64,000 nucleotides of DNA from Prochilodus magdalenae (GCA_024036415.1 JAMWET010004998.1:624001-688000), one strand, 5' to 3'; counted from the stretch's first letter, positions 38,060 through 52,784 are shown. Notes: generated by a model not told the origin, from the letters alone. Program-made: numbers and translations.

Positions 38060-41000
38060 TGTGCTTAATCTGAGAAAACACTGAGATGTTACATTTTGTA
38101 AATAATAAAGAAAACTGAAAAAAATAATGCTGTTCTGCAGTAAGATATGGTGCTGTTCTGTTTGGAGCCCACATGCCTTAGTGGAATGCTATGCTGTATG
38201 GCTCATGTGGAGCTCCAGTAAGCTGCCTAGTAGCAGAGGGCAGCCAGTCAGTGTGAGGTGAGCTATGGGTAGGAGGTGCATGCAGCACACTACAGGCAAC
38301 ACTGAAGTTGCTGTGTGCCCTGCCGTAGAGACTGATGAATGTGTCGCTCTGGAGAGATGAGCTCATTTGTTACAGTCCAACATGACAAATCATTGCGCGG
38401 GGATTCAGGGGGCAGTGTGTGCACTCGTCCACCTTACCCACAACAAAGCAATAGATAACTTTAACGCACGATATGTGCGTATGTGACATTTCTTTTATGT
38501 GACTGCACTGCATGCAGGTCCTTTTTGGCTACAGATGCCATATCATTAATTGTGCAATGGAGGTTGTTTTATTTGTTTATCATAATCCCAGGGAAATGGA
38601 CACCACTGCTAATGCACTGATTAAAGTGTTTTGCCTCATTTGAGTTGTTCCTCAGACAACATATTTTGAACAGGAGAATGGGCAAAGAGAAGAGCACCCA
38701 CCATGTTATGATGTATTAGACTCGTTTGTACTTATTGAAGTTACATCATTTTTTAAACACCTAGAGGATTGTGTATTTTTTGCTTATTCTCCACATTCAG
38801 GCTTTTTGATTAGATATGTTCTCAAAAGTTTCATCCTGACTTACTGCTCCTCTGGACTCTTAATAGCCCTTCTCTCCTGACTTTTTGTGGTGTTTTGTGA
38901 CATCATGTTTAACCAGTCAACAGGAGTGTGACAGATAGGTCACGGGTAAATTGCCTTTGAAACCTGTCTGACATAAGAAGACATTTTCTCCCTACTTCTG
39001 TCATAGGCTGACAGCATCATCACTGTTGTGTTGTGAGGTGATTGGGGTACTTAGACGTCTGGCTAATTGAATTTTAAATTAATTTCTCAGATGACAACTG
39101 ACAGTGATAATAAATGTGGTGACTATCGGTATTATTCAAACCAGGCTCTGTTAATTAGATTCGGGTTCTGGGTAAAAGTAATGAAGTAATGAATATAAAG
39201 AGCAAGGCTGAGTGATAAACATGTGTATTCCTGTCTATATCAGAGAACCTTTTCAGCGCCCCTCATGTCAAAGAATTGGGTCTCATTTTATTGCTCAGTC
39301 AAGCACTGCTCCTAAATTTACACCTATTTTTAGCCAGCTCTGGGTCTGTACTGGGGCAAATCTTTTAGCATCATGTGCTGTCTGTTTCAGTTATTTATGT
39401 TTATAACAGTTCCTCATTTCATTTTAAATAATCTGGTGCACCTAGCTCCAGAGATTCAGTGGCCGGGTGGTAGCAGTCTGTAGAGTTCTATAAAAGTTAA
39501 AAGTAATATGGGATATTAATAACAGATCAAATTATGATTTAAATAGGCCTCAAAACATTTAATATTCAGTGATTTCTTTGGGGTGGGTGGGGTATTTATA
39601 ATATATATAATATTTATATAATTTTTATATGTAAATCAAATACACAGTATGAGTCACTGTTAGTGCTGAAAAGGCCATCAGGAGCATTTGCAGTATATAG
39701 GTGTAGGGCCTAAACCCTAAGTGTATTACAGTAAAATATCTGAGCAATTATGCAGTAAAAACTCTCACTACTTTGTAAAAAGCAGTGGCACTAAGGGAAT
39801 GTGAATGTTAACAAATTACATAATTTTGTTGTTCACCCAAATGTGTAATTTATGTTATAACAAGCAGTAGTTGGAAGTGCCTACACTGCATGATTCGAAG
39901 GGCCAGTTTAGTCTAAGCAGAGTGGTGACATCCCTTGAAGAGCAGACTACAGAAGTGCTGATAGTTACATTCACCCACATTTCAACCAATACTGTAACAC
40001 TGTTTGCAGAACACTGGACCAGAATGCTGAAGTGTCTTTTTTTGATTGTGGTTGCATCAGATATGTCCGTAAATAACAAAAGATTATTTTATCGGCAAGG
40101 AAGTTCAAAAGGCTAAATATTAGCTACTATTGTGGGTCAGGCTGATAATCAGTTGACTCCTTTTAGCTATACTAGTTATTTGGAGCTTGCTATTAGCTAA
40201 AGTTATGTCAATTTAATATGATGTAACAATTAATATGTATGATGTTGTTTCAGCCTTCAAAAAGTAGATCATTTTGGACAGCCTTGATGCTACTTATAAG
40301 TTGCTGTTTTGATAAAGGTGAAACTGCTCTTCTCTTCAGTTCTGAGCAAAGCCTACATGATATTGTTGTAGGATTAATAAAACTTGGAGTTTCTGTGCAA
40401 AAAAACATGTTATTTTGTTGTAGGATTCCCCATAAATGGGTGCGACCAGGACTAAAAGATGTGGAGTCCTGTAAAAGCTGTTTTTTCTTAGTTTTCGACA
40501 CCATCCCAGTTAAGAAGGTGCAAATAGGAAGTCTAATTTAAAAATGAACATTAAAAATGCTGGCTGACAGTTTGGGAAGAGTGTGAAAAGTGCTGACATC
40601 GCCTTTATAGCCTAAGGAGGTGCATTTTCTTATGTGTAGTTTGCCTTTTCTGGTGGTGCATTGCTGTTATTTCCTGCTGGGCTGGAGCTGGTATATGTAT
40701 ATGTTGGGGGCATTTTTAAGTCACGTAACAGTTTAGGATTTCACTCTGATTTTACTGCATTATTTTTTAAATGCAGGCTTTGTATTGTAAGAAGGAAACA
40801 ACATTGTATGAGGTTCATCCCAGTAAACAATGGTCGTCCATGGATGTCAAAATTTTGTTTAAATATAGTCATATACTTCATTTCAAACAGTTCAAATGTT
40901 TACAGGGATGGTATGTTCTATGCATCAAATTCTCCTTAATTAACCATGTAAATATAGTATTTCGTTCTGTGACAAGGTTTAAGGTTGGCTTTGTGTTGTG

Positions 41001-42030
41001 TTGCATTTTTAATAGAAGCACAATCTGGTTTTTGTTAACCACAATATACAGTACCCATAATTGCAGTTCATCTCAGTGTCTTGTTGGAATAAATAGTCAA
41101 TAGACCTTTACCATAATACTACTGATATATAAGAAGTGTTAAAGGTAAATTACTAATTATTAGGCTGTTTAAAATGCATGATTTTTCTAAGTAACACAGA
41201 GACAATAGGCTAATCATCCATTAGCCTAGATCCCCTCACTGTGTTTATACAAGGACATCTGTCAGGAATAGCTAATTGACCGCATGCATCTTTATGAGAA
41301 AATATGTGGAAATTAAATATATTCCCTCATTACCTGTGATTATAATCTTTGGGCTCACAGATCATATGCTTTTTGATTGATGCCTCATTGCGTGAGTGAG
41401 CTGCTTTTCTTCTGTGGCTTGTATGATGTCATCTTTAACTACAACATTTAACCCAGCACTTTTAACTCAGCAGTTTTAACATTCAAAAATTCATGGAAAG
41501 GTTCTATGCATACTGATGACAGAGAAAATTCTGATCATTCAAGAAAACCTAGTTGTCATGTCATTTTGTCCATTTTCCCTTCAGTCCTATTATGATGTTG
41601 ATGCCACACAATGTGTGTAGAGTTCTGTGCTCAAAATGGGTGGTACTGATGCTACATTTCAGTAGCATTGTTTAGATAGTCATTCTCAGCATGGACATTA
41701 TTTCTCAGCATTGACTGTTTGTAAATAGTTGTAGTATGCAGTTCATTAGACTGCAGTGTGTGCATTCCCATTGAAGCACACAGCTGTGCGCAGTGCAAGT
41801 TCTACCTTCCTGTGGCTTTGAAATCTTTCACTGTGCTACTAGCAAATGTGCAGGTCAATTATTACTCGTTAGCACATAACCTTTTTTGGCACAGGGAAAC
41901 AAATTGCTAGCACAGCGAAGAACAGCCATTTATTCTGTGAACTATGAGCTAGTCTAGCTCTGTGTGTTTATCCTCTGCTGTTCTGCTCAAATGAGGACAG
42001 AAAGCTACGCAGTTTGTCCCAAGTGTGCAC
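38060..42030. other. Intronic sequence without recognised features
   Basis: No gene, RNA or complete repeat recognised. Several 60-110-codon ORFs occur on both strands, but none has a recognisable domain or splice context. Confidence 0.55.
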
Positions 42031-42033
42031 ATT

Positions 42034-42452
42034 ATACATTGAGAGAACACGAGGGGTGTGTCAGTATGACCAAGTGTTTGTGTTTATCTTATAAACAATG
42101 TGGAATGTGCATAGTGGTTTAGACTGTGGAAGTGAGTAAGATGCCATGCAGCTCTAAAAGGTCAGCTGCAGAACAAAGAATCTGAAAAACAAAGAATTTC
42201 AGTATACACATCTACTAGTGCTCACTCACTTAGATGCTTTACAAAGAGATGGGTCTTTAGTCTGCGTTTGAAGACTGCAAGAGACTCAGTTGTTTGGACA
42301 GCCAGTAGGAGTTCATACATTGAGAGAACACGAGGGGTGTGTCAGTATGACCAAGTGTTTGTGTTTATCTTATAAATAATGTGGAATGTGCATAGTGGTT
42401 TAGACTGTGGAAGTGAGTAAGATGCCGTGCAGCTCTAAAAGGTCAGCTGCAG
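42034..42452. repeat. 138-bp direct duplication flanking a 143-bp insert
   Basis: Positions 42034-42171 and 42315-42452 are the same 138-bp sequence (atacattgagagaacacgag ... ggtcagctgcag) with two mismatches noticed (aacaatg/aataatg and ccatg/ccgtg). Between them lies a 143-bp insert, most of which (42185-42316) is identical by eye to 44209-44340. Confidence 0.9.
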
Positions 42453-43999
42453 CTGCCTAGGAATAAATATGCAGGTTTTCCAGTGATGACTAACAATAGA
42501 TGACTCATTAAGTCTTCTACAATTTGAGTAGAACTGGTGTGATTTAGGTGCAGTGGAACTAGGGCTAGCTGGTAATGCTAATAATTGTGTTTATTGTTTT
42601 ATAATAGTATGATTGTAAATGTTAGTTTTTAATGAAAAACACTTGACCTGGAGTTTTGTGATTTGAGCTTCCATTATCTCTGCACTAGAGACTGTTATGG
42701 AGATTTCCTTTGTTGGTTTTCTTTTTTAAATTAAAAACCATAGAGTTACAATAACAAAAAATCTGTGAAATGTCATACATTTACATATGAAATGCATTTA
42801 GTCTATAAACATGTTGGATACAGTACTATAGTCTGAAAACAAAACAGTACATAAAAATGACAGTATGAAGCTGCTACACTCTTAGAAGCAAACCTGGCCT
42901 TGGCATCATAGATATATTGGTCTTGTATTAGGAGTCCCATAATTACATTTTTACCCTTCTCTTCATAAAAATGTCCCAGGTAGACACTACACAATGCCCA
43001 AAGAAGAACACAGAAACGTCAGTATTTTTTAGTACCAACAGAATTGACTGACAAGCAAACAATAGCAAGTACAGGAAATTCCTTAAAGGAGTGCATGAAC
43101 TGTGCTCTTCTTGACTCTCACAAAGAATCAAGGTTTCATACTAAATTCATAACCAATCATTTTTTCATTTTGTACTGAGATCTTGCTTTCAGCTATGGCA
43201 CCTTAGTTTCAGGTGAGTAAGAGGGTCAGGTCAGAGTGTGTTTGATTTTGAAAGACACAATTTATTCTGACCATCCAAAACAGACAGGAGGAGCCAACCC
43301 CTGAGACCCCTTAACTCTTTCCTAATGAGCTGGAGCTCAGCACAAAGCAAAAGTCTTTCTGCTTACTCTGGCTGATGAGTAGAAGTCAATCTCCTGACCC
43401 AGCAGCTGTTGTCCGCTCCTACTTTGTTAAACATTTGTTTGGCAAGCCGATGTATTATTCATCTGGACAGGTTAGCAGCGGGATTAGTGCTGCCAGCGCC
43501 TGTTTTTTCTCTGTCCACAGCAATGTGCTCAGGGCTTAATGATGCGACAGGTCTCTGTGATGCATCTGGAGGACAGTGACACCTGCCAAAAAGAGGGAAC
43601 TCCTAATGGGAGGAGAGCAGCTGCACAGCAGCCACAGGCACATAAAAGCTCCACTTTAGTGGCCTCACAGTGCCAGCACAGGCCAAAGGGGCAGTGGGGA
43701 ACTGCTCTTTGTTTTAGTTTAATCACCAATCGGGAAGCTGAGATGATCAGACTGATGTGCTGAGGTCCTCTCCTGTCTCAGATATACGATTTCTTTACTG
43801 ATGCCATTAAACAGCAAGAAACAGAGATTCTTTTTTTATTATTATTGTTTTGTGTTTCTTGCCTTTTGTTATATTGGAATAAAGACATAGACATAGCTAT
43901 GATAAAAAGTAATGAAATGATAATTGAAACACGGTGAGTAGGTTTGACATAATGAGATATTCAAATAATTCAAGCTCAATCGTGCTTCCGTTGTTCCAT

Positions 44000-44555
44000 T
44001 GGATAATGTTTCTCAGCTAGTACAATACGGTTATAACAATACAATACGAGTCAAAACTCGACATGAGCTCAGACACTGCCCGAACAACCAGTGCTTATAC
44101 CTAGTGAGAACAATACACAGACATATATAAAGCATAAGTCCACTACCTAGCAAACCCAACACACCGCTCATACCTAGAGAGAAGAAAGGTTATGGTCAGT
44201 ATAGGTGCAAAAACAAAGAATTTCAGTATACACATCTACTAGTGCTCACTCACTTAGATGCTTTACAAAGAGATGGGTCTTTAGTCTGCGTTTGAAGACT
44301 GCAAGAGACTCAGTTGTTTGGACAGCCAGTAGGAGTTCATTCCACCATCTGGGAGCCAGGAGAGAGAAGAGTCTGGATGCTTCCATGCATTTTCAGGAAT
44401 GGCGGTTTGAGTAAAGCTGTAATTGAAGCTCGTAGGGCTTGAAGTAGGGCTTGAATGGGTACACATCCACGCTTAACCATTGTCATTAGGGAGGAAGATG
44501 AGTCGAGCTGCTTCATTCTGGAAAAGCAGCTGGGTGGCCTCCGCCTGGCCATGAA
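44000..44555. repeat. Dispersed repeat of unknown class inside family-A copy 3
   Basis: It includes ggtctttagtctgcgtttga and tccaccatctgggagccagg, words I associate with a widespread but unclassified fish repeat. A 132-bp piece (44209-44340) recurs exactly at 42185-42316. Borders are uncertain; the left one could lie anywhere between 43958 and about 44060. Confidence 0.5.
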
Positions 44556-45544
44556 TGTAGCGTAAGCAAGAACAGCCTTCATCACTGTACTTGACTGACT
44601 ATATACGGTCATCCTGTTCGCATGATTTCCATGCCTTAGAGAAGAGTGTGAAAGCAATTGTAGCAGCTGGAGGAGTTTAAAAGGGGTCTTATCACAGAGC
44701 TCCAGAAAGCAGGATGGTCTTATCGATGTATTGCGTGCCCTACTGACCATGTGGATACTACTGTAACACTGTTCGCAGCACTGGATAAACAAAGGCACGA
44801 ACCAGCAACATGAAGGATCTGGGAGACCCATACAAACCACAGAGAGAAAGAGAACTGACAAATTGTCTGACATGCACAAAGTGACTCAACAGCCAGGATT
44901 GTGGACATTCAGTGAGCAGTGATACCCTCTATGAGTCATCCTGTAAGTGCCAGCACCATTGACAGACGGCTTAATGATGCAGGACTGCATGCATGCAGAC
45001 CATTACAACAACTGTCCTTAATACCACCTTAGCATCTCCAAAGACTGCAATGGTATACAGACTATCATGGAGTGTCTTAGAATGGCAGCGGGCAAGGTTA
45101 TAATAGTTTGGGATTTTTCATTATAGTTTAGTTTTATTTCGTTGTCAACTTTTCTTCTTCCAATTCAGTTAGTTTTAATTCGTTTTTAGAGTAGGTTTGC
45201 TAGTTTTTATTAGTTATTATTTTAATGCTTATTTTAAGTTTTGTTTTTATTAGTTATAGTATTAGTTTTAGTTTTTTTATATTTTGGGTTATTTGTCAGG
45301 TGCAGGATTCAAAAAGGTAAGTATTGTGTAATAAAAACGAAACAAAGTATACCGTTTTTAAAAATGTATTCAATTACTGTTGAACAACAAACTGTCCACA
45401 AAGACTGTAACAGTCCACAAGATAGCAGCCTTAAGTGCATAATGTGTGTAATACTGCTGTTAAATATAGTCAATATACTGAGGACAAATGAACTGTCTTC
45501 TACTACTATACCCCATGCCTGTCACATGCATGTCTCATTAATGT

Positions 45545-46170
45545 AGCGAGCAGTGGACTGCTTGGTGTGTGTGTGCTCCTTTCGGTGTAGGTTAAGCAGA
45601 GCATGGTGAAGCTGGCCTCCAGGTGGATGATAAAAACATGCTGACACACCCATGAAAGATGCTGTTAATCCTCTCTTGCTCGAACCATCTACACAGAGGG
45701 TCGGCTACTTTGCGTCCTTTATGATCTCTTTCAGTTTGTGCTTTGCCTTTTCCAGCTTAGCTCCAATGAGGTTATTCACTCTTGGTGAGTTGAATGTTGG
45801 TTCGCGTGAAAAGTTCAACTTTTTGAAGGCAATCAAGTCACATAGTCGTGTGGATATCCCAGTCTCAGTAACCATATTTACCAATGCGTCCTTGCTTGGT
45901 GTTCCTGCGTATTAGCTAACCAGAAGCTATTCGGTCGCTGATGAAAGCAGTCCATTATGGTTGTCTCCTTCCCGGTGCTGCCTGGCGGGGATGTGGCTTC
46001 TCTTTCGGGGGAGCTACTCAGAGAGGCTAGCTTGGTCAAGGTACTCACAAGTAGCCCTCTTGTGCGAGCTTCTCAAATGGACTTTTATCTTTCTCACAGT
46101 CATATTTAAAGAAATCACATACAGCACCCAACTTTTGCTGTTGTCATTTTGCAGGCTAGCGTGGTGAGCA
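45545..46170 (-). pseudogene. hAT transposase pseudogene fragments
   Basis: On the minus strand, LCVDGSSKRGLTASFMGVSA continues as CFYHPPGGQLHHALLNLHRK and EHTHTK. This resembles the block around the first catalytic Asp of hAT transposases, where DGWSKKG-like and LHHALLNL words are common. Upstream, FSREPTFNSPRVNNLIGAKL precedes it after one stop, and FFKYDCEKDKSPFEKLAQEG resembles the start of a BED-type N-terminal region. The dimerisation domain and later catalytic residues are absent. At least one stop and several frame changes show a dead gene. Confidence 0.72.
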
Positions 46171-46369
46171 GAGGCAGACTGTAAAAAAGAAGTGACGTCG
46201 CGAGCCATGAGGTGTCGTACGGTGCCGGCAGCTAACTTAAAACTACTCTGGGGGAAAAATCGATTTCATGTCAGTCCACAAGGCTTATAAATAAACTGAA
46301 ACAAAAACACGAAAACGAAGGGTATTCTATCTATGATTTCAGTAAGTTTTAGTTAGTTTTGTAAACATA

Positions 46370-47987
<1,618 letters not shown>

Positions 47988-48501
47988 TATAATACAGTTC
48001 CAGTTAGTTTTTGTTTTTTTCTTTTAATTACTGTTTTTATTTATTTCAGTTAACGAAAATGCTTTTTTAAATTTCAGTTTTCGTTGTTTCGTTCGTTTTT
48101 GTTAGTTTGTCGTGGTGGAGACAACCAACAAATCAGTGTGTGGAGGCATTGTGGTCAGCGGCAAAATAAATGGTTTGTTGTCATGTGCCACATGTCCAGA
48201 AGGCTTGGTCACTCCACCTCCACCTACCCCTATGTCTGCTGGAATTGTGTGACAATATTCAAGCTGCATGGAATGGATTATTACGCCATTAGGAACCTCT
48301 ACAACTCCATGCCGAGACATCTGGCATGTTGTATTAGCATGTTGTAGTAGCCTGTCACCATACTGAAAGGCACTATTTTTGTATCTGTAGCTCAATAAAT
48401 ATTACACATGTACAGTGAGGAAAATAAGTATTTGAACAGCCTGCGATTTTGCAAGTTCTCCCACTTAGAAATCATGGAGGGGTCTGAAATTTTCATCCTT
48501 A

Positions 48502-48529
48502 CCCTAACCCTAACCCTAACCCTAACCCT
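48502..48529. repeat. Interstitial telomeric repeat (CCCTAA)4.7
   Basis: Four complete CCCTAA units plus CCCT, with no mismatch, lie between the left arm of the family-C Tc1 and its truncated transposase. This is the vertebrate telomere repeat. Confidence 0.95.
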
Positions 48530-49426
48530 CCGCAAGGCTGGAAAGGGCTACGGGGCAATTGCCAAGCAGCTTTGTGAAAAAAGATCAACTGTTGGAGCAA
48601 TTATTAGAAAATGAAAGAAGCTAAACATAACTGTCAATCTCCCTCGGACTGGGGCTCCACACAAGATCTCACCTCATGGCATATCAATGATCCTAAGAGA
48701 GGTGAGGAATCAGCCCAGAACTACACAGGAGGAGCTGGCCAATGACCTGAAGAGAGCTGGCACCGTGGCAGACGGTGTTTAAGGTCGTGCATGGCACGGA
48801 AGGCCAACCCCCTTCTTAAATCAGCACACGTCCAGGCCCGTCTTTAGTTTGCCCATGTCCATTTGGATGATCCAGAGGAGTCATGGGAGAAAGTTCTGTG
48901 GTTAGATGGTCTTAATTCCACTCGCCGTGTTTGGAGGACGAAGAATGATGAGTACCATCCCAAAAACACCATCCCTACTGTGAAGCATGGGGGTGGAAGC
49001 ATCATGCTTTGGGGGTGTTTTTCTGCACATGGAACAGGACGACTGCACTGTATTAAGGAGAGGATGACTGGGGCCATGTATTACGAGATTTTGGGGAACA
49101 ACCTCTTTCCCTCAGTTAGAGCATTGAAGATCGGGTCGTGGCTGGGTCTTCCAACATGACAATGACCTTGGATAACCAAGAAGTGGATCCGTAAGAAGCA
49201 TATCAAGGTTCTGGAGTGGCCTAGCCAGTCTCCAGACCTAAACCCTATGGAAAATCTTTGGAGGGAGCTCAAACTCTGTGTTTCTCAGTGACAGCCCAGA
49301 AACCTGGCTGATCTGGAAAAGATCTGTGTGGAGGAATGGGCCAGAATCCCTGCTGCAGTGTGTGCAAACCTGAACAGGACCTCTGTAATTGCAAACAAAG
49401 GCTACTGTACCAAATATTTACATTGA
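48530..49426 (+). pseudogene. Tc1 transposase pseudogene (family C)
   Basis: Reading starts in the first helix-turn-helix (RKAGKGYGAIAKQLCEKRST), without the N-terminal residues lost to the telomeric patch. It continues [20 protein letters not shown], then shifts frame and meets stops. The later parts include [34 protein letters not shown] with the catalytic Glu, and a C-terminus GYCTKYLH before TGA. The first Asp block is [12 protein letters not shown], altered from the usual WSDETK. Several frameshifts exclude function. Confidence 0.88.
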
Positions 49427-49699
49427 TTTTCACAGGTGTTCAAATACTTATTTGCAGCAAAAACACACAAACAAATGATTTAAAAAATCATACATTGTGA
49501 TTTCCGAATTTTTTTTTTTAGATTATGTCTCTCACAGTGGACATGCAAATTTCAGACCCCTCTATGATTTTTAAGTAGGAGAACTTGCAAAGTCGCAGGG
49601 TGTTCAAATACTTATTTTCCTCACTGTAAGTTTAAGTTTTTCATAATTTATTGTTCTTATTGTTCCTGGTAACCCTTTTCTTCTTTCAGAATAACATTG

Positions 49700-50910
49700 C
49701 AATCCCACACTTTCTTCTGCAGTGTATGAAATAAAATCTGATTGGATCGCTATCTGCACATACACAACAATTAAGAACTTAGTAAAAAGGCATATTATAC
49801 ATTAAGATCCCTTCATTCAGTATTGCTCCAAATTTAACCTATGATCAATATTTAAAAGGCCTTTGAAGTTTGAACTGTATTGAGAAACCTTAGGAGACCT
49901 GTGCATTCTACTTAAGGCTGCTTTACAGCTTCAAAGTAACATGTAGGTTGCTGCATTCATACGTTATGTTTGATTTTCCTTTCCTGTACATCCCTGAAAG
50001 TCCCTTATAATATCTTTAGTACCTCTGTTGTATACTTTGGTGGCCTTGAATTGATGATGGAAAAAAGTAAAGTACAGATACGAATATGAATGAATGGGAG
50101 GATTGAAGTTACTGGAAGTCTAATTCCAAAGCTAGCAGTGTTACCTAAAAGTAAAATAGCAAGTCGTTTTCTTGCAGACAGTACAGCTCAGAACCTGTGT
50201 TAATTTCTCACTTTCAAGGCCCCACTGTGAAGTGTCAGCAGGAACAGTAGTTACATTCAAAACCACCTAGGTAGATGGGAATATTTTTACTAATAAAAAA
50301 GTAGTGCCTTGTCCTAGAAATAATAGTTCACAGAATCAATGAATTGCAACCCAAATTTGCCCACCTGGATGAGTAAAATATGCATGTCATACCTGGTGTA
50401 ATGTGGCATCACTAATGCAGCCTGATGCCAGATGACATTTAGCTGTGCTGGGCGGCAGCACTACCGAGAGGCCAGTTGTGTTTAATGGCAGACAGGTCTT
50501 GTGACAGTTCACATTAGTCGTTGCGGATGTTGAAACTTTTATATGTGCCCTTCCCTTAAGTCGAGCTTTCCATGAAATATCAGCATACTGCAGTGGAAAA
50601 TGAGGTCAAGTCCCTGAAAGAAATCTTCATGGCTTAGAGAGACTGGAGCTGCGGCTCCTAAAATCCAAAACCGAGTTTTTAGTGGGGCAATGTGATGTAG
50701 CTACACCACATAAAGTAGAGCTCATTGTGTTGTTAAAAAGGGGGAAATCTCAGAAGAGAAAAGTACTAGTATTAGCTGGAGTGTGTGGGTGAATTCTGCA
50801 GGGCTTTACCTTTTAGTTTAGTGAATGTTCTAGAAACATTTGTAAAGGTCTTTTCGTATGGAGTACCATTTTTATTTTAATTAATCAAACTGAATTGCAG
50901 TATGAGGTAT
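49700..50910. other. Intronic sequence without recognised features
   Basis: No gene or repeat recognised between the nested stack and the next family-A copy. Confidence 0.5.
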
Positions 50911-50913
50911 CTT

Positions 50914-51190
50914 TATATGCTCATTATCAAAAGAATAGTTGCACAATAGTGCACCCAGAAGGAATTAACCAACAGGAATGAAACTTGGTGTGTAAGACAT
51001 GCGAATGAATAAAATTTCAGAAGCATGTGTGACATAAAACAGCAAATCACACGACTTCCCATGACACCCTGTCATCATTGCCAAAGACTGCGATTGTGCT
51101 GTGCCAGACTACTATGGAGCGACTCCTCTGAATAGCAGTGGGTCATCTTAAGTGACAGAGCCACTGCATATTGGCGCTGATTACATGGAT
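50914..51190 (+). mobile_element. Tc1/mariner-like element, family A, copy 4 (deleted)
   Basis: The left terminus tatatgctcattatcaaaag and agttgcac, then cacccagaaggaatt and gaatgaaacttggtgtgtaa, match the family leader. Most of the transposase gene is missing. A short piece reading like the RLRLCCA-RLLWSDSSE region (caaagactgcgattgtgctgtgccagact in nucleotide terms, compare 16923) follows, after which similarity fades near 51190 without a right terminus. Confidence 0.65.
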
Positions 51191-51534
51191 CATAATATAC
51201 ATGTGAAATGCAGTACTGGGAAGAGGAGTGGGGTAGAGCAACAAAGCTGTGGTCATGGCAACTATGTTATCATATTCCAAATAAATACTAGGGCATATTA
51301 TTTTAGAATGAAGTAAGAATTTAGATGTGAGGTATGCACTATAACATATTTGTAAAACATATTTTGGTTCTATATGCAGTACTGTTTTAGTGGAGGATCA
51401 TTTGTGTGCATACCACCTGTTTCCACACAAACGTTTGAGGCAGTTAATATTCACTGTCAGTATTCACTATGCCCATCTTGCTTCCCTGCAAAACCTTTTA
51501 CATATTTTCACTCTTTTACATGTGACAAACAGAT

Positions 51535-51538
<4 letters not shown>

Positions 51539-51625
<87 letters not shown>
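51539..51625. repeat. (AC)43 microsatellite with one interruption
   Basis: About 87 bp of AC units with a single T interruption at 51576. ORFs across it are spurious Thr-His or Cys-Val translations. Confidence 0.96.
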
Positions 51626-51626
<1 letters not shown>

Positions 51627-51699
51627 TTTCTACAGATCTGTTCATTATTATTCGCCCACTCCAATGCAAATGAAAAATCACTGTCCTGGTAACCATGAT

Positions 51700-52780
51700 T
51701 TAATTTTAAAGTATCTGATGCAAAATGGCCATTAAGACAAACGCGGAGGGATACGGCCAATTCACAGCTGCCTCTCAATCATCTCCAAGATTTTTTTTTT
51801 GTTCCTTCTCTGAGAGCTTCCACTCTAAGCTGTAAGCTATAATTTTCATCATGCAAACAAAGGGTGGTGATGAGGTAAATCAGGATCAAATGATTCCCTT
51901 GGCCTCGGTAAAATGCTGCACTGCACGACACTCTCTTTAAACATCTGACCTTATTTTTCAGACTAGTGAACTTATGGCAGGTCAGCCGAACTGTGTGCTA
52001 ACTCGTTCCTCCTACAGTCAACATTTGACTGCTTCATGTAGCACAAAACAACCTCGACATTTTCTCAAACATGCAAAAATTGGTCCCTAAAGCTACAGAG
52101 TTTTCTGTTTCCAAGGCGGCATTGTTGGAATATTCAGGGAAACCAGCCAAGTGTAAGATGCTAAAAGTAGGCCCATATGTGTGTGTGATTCCTCTTTTAT
52201 TCTAATTCACTTCAGTATAATAATGAGATATATTGTCTCTAACAAGAGAGAACAATTAAACTGACTGGGAAAGAAAGCTCCACTGCACTCATATGTGCTG
52301 CATATTAATTGTCGCTCCCTTTTAATTAGCACACTCCTTGCACAATATAGAAAATGTCCAAGGCTATTCTTAGATTTGAAAATGTTTTGTGGTTTCGGGG
52401 AACAAGGGAAAATCTTGTATGTGTGGTATTTTTGATCAAAAGCAGATATGAGGTTCCTCATTTTTTATTTTGCTAAAGGAAATGAACAAGCAATCATCAC
52501 TCACATTTCTTGCATTTCAATGCCTCAAACTGTTTGAAAATGCTTTTTAAACAGCATGCCTTAATTGTGGCACTCCACTATGAATTAGGAGGTACGTTTT
52601 TCAGTAAAATGGTGCACACAGTTGCTTCTCTACCAAATTTGCCTTCTTAAATCAAGATAGGCTCATACATTCTGGTAAATATTGGCGTTGTAGCTCAGCC
52701 TCAGCAAGCATTTGATTGTATAAAATGTGAAATCTCTTCAGCATGTGCAAGTCTTTATCATTTTATTTTACATGATGTTG
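51700..52780. other. Intronic sequence without recognised features
   Basis: No gene or repeat recognised. 51770-52020 is somewhat less AT-rich. Confidence 0.5.
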
Positions 52781-52784
52781 ATGG

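Larger units (their letters stand above)
48413..49626 (+). mobile_element. Degraded Tc1-like transposon (family C) with telomeric patch
   Basis: The ends are inverted repeats starting CAGTGAGGAAAATAAGTATT on the left and its complement on the right, flanked by TA (48411-48412, 49627-49628). The right arm is about 200 bp and shows an inner repeat of the outer motif (gtgttcaaatacttatttgc near 49436). The left arm matches only up to about 48500 (ggaggggtctgaaattttca), then a (CCCTAA)n tract replaces the rest of the arm and the transposase start. It is inserted in the 3' leader of family-A copy 3. Confidence 0.9.

Noticed and set aside
40239..41103. Overlapping ORFs of 92-110 codons
   Set aside because: AT-rich, Phe/Cys-rich composition without any domain; consistent with chance frames.
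44337..44879. 180-codon minus-strand ORF
   Set aside because: It is antisense to a family-A transposase pseudogene and an unclassified repeat. It has no domain of its own, so it is a shadow frame.
48844..49272. Minus-strand ORFs of 63-77 codons
   Set aside because: They are antisense shadows of the family-C Tc1 transposase pseudogene.
51374..51778. ORFs of about 100 codons on both strands
   Set aside because: They are mostly the AC repeat read through in different frames, with no domain and no splice context.
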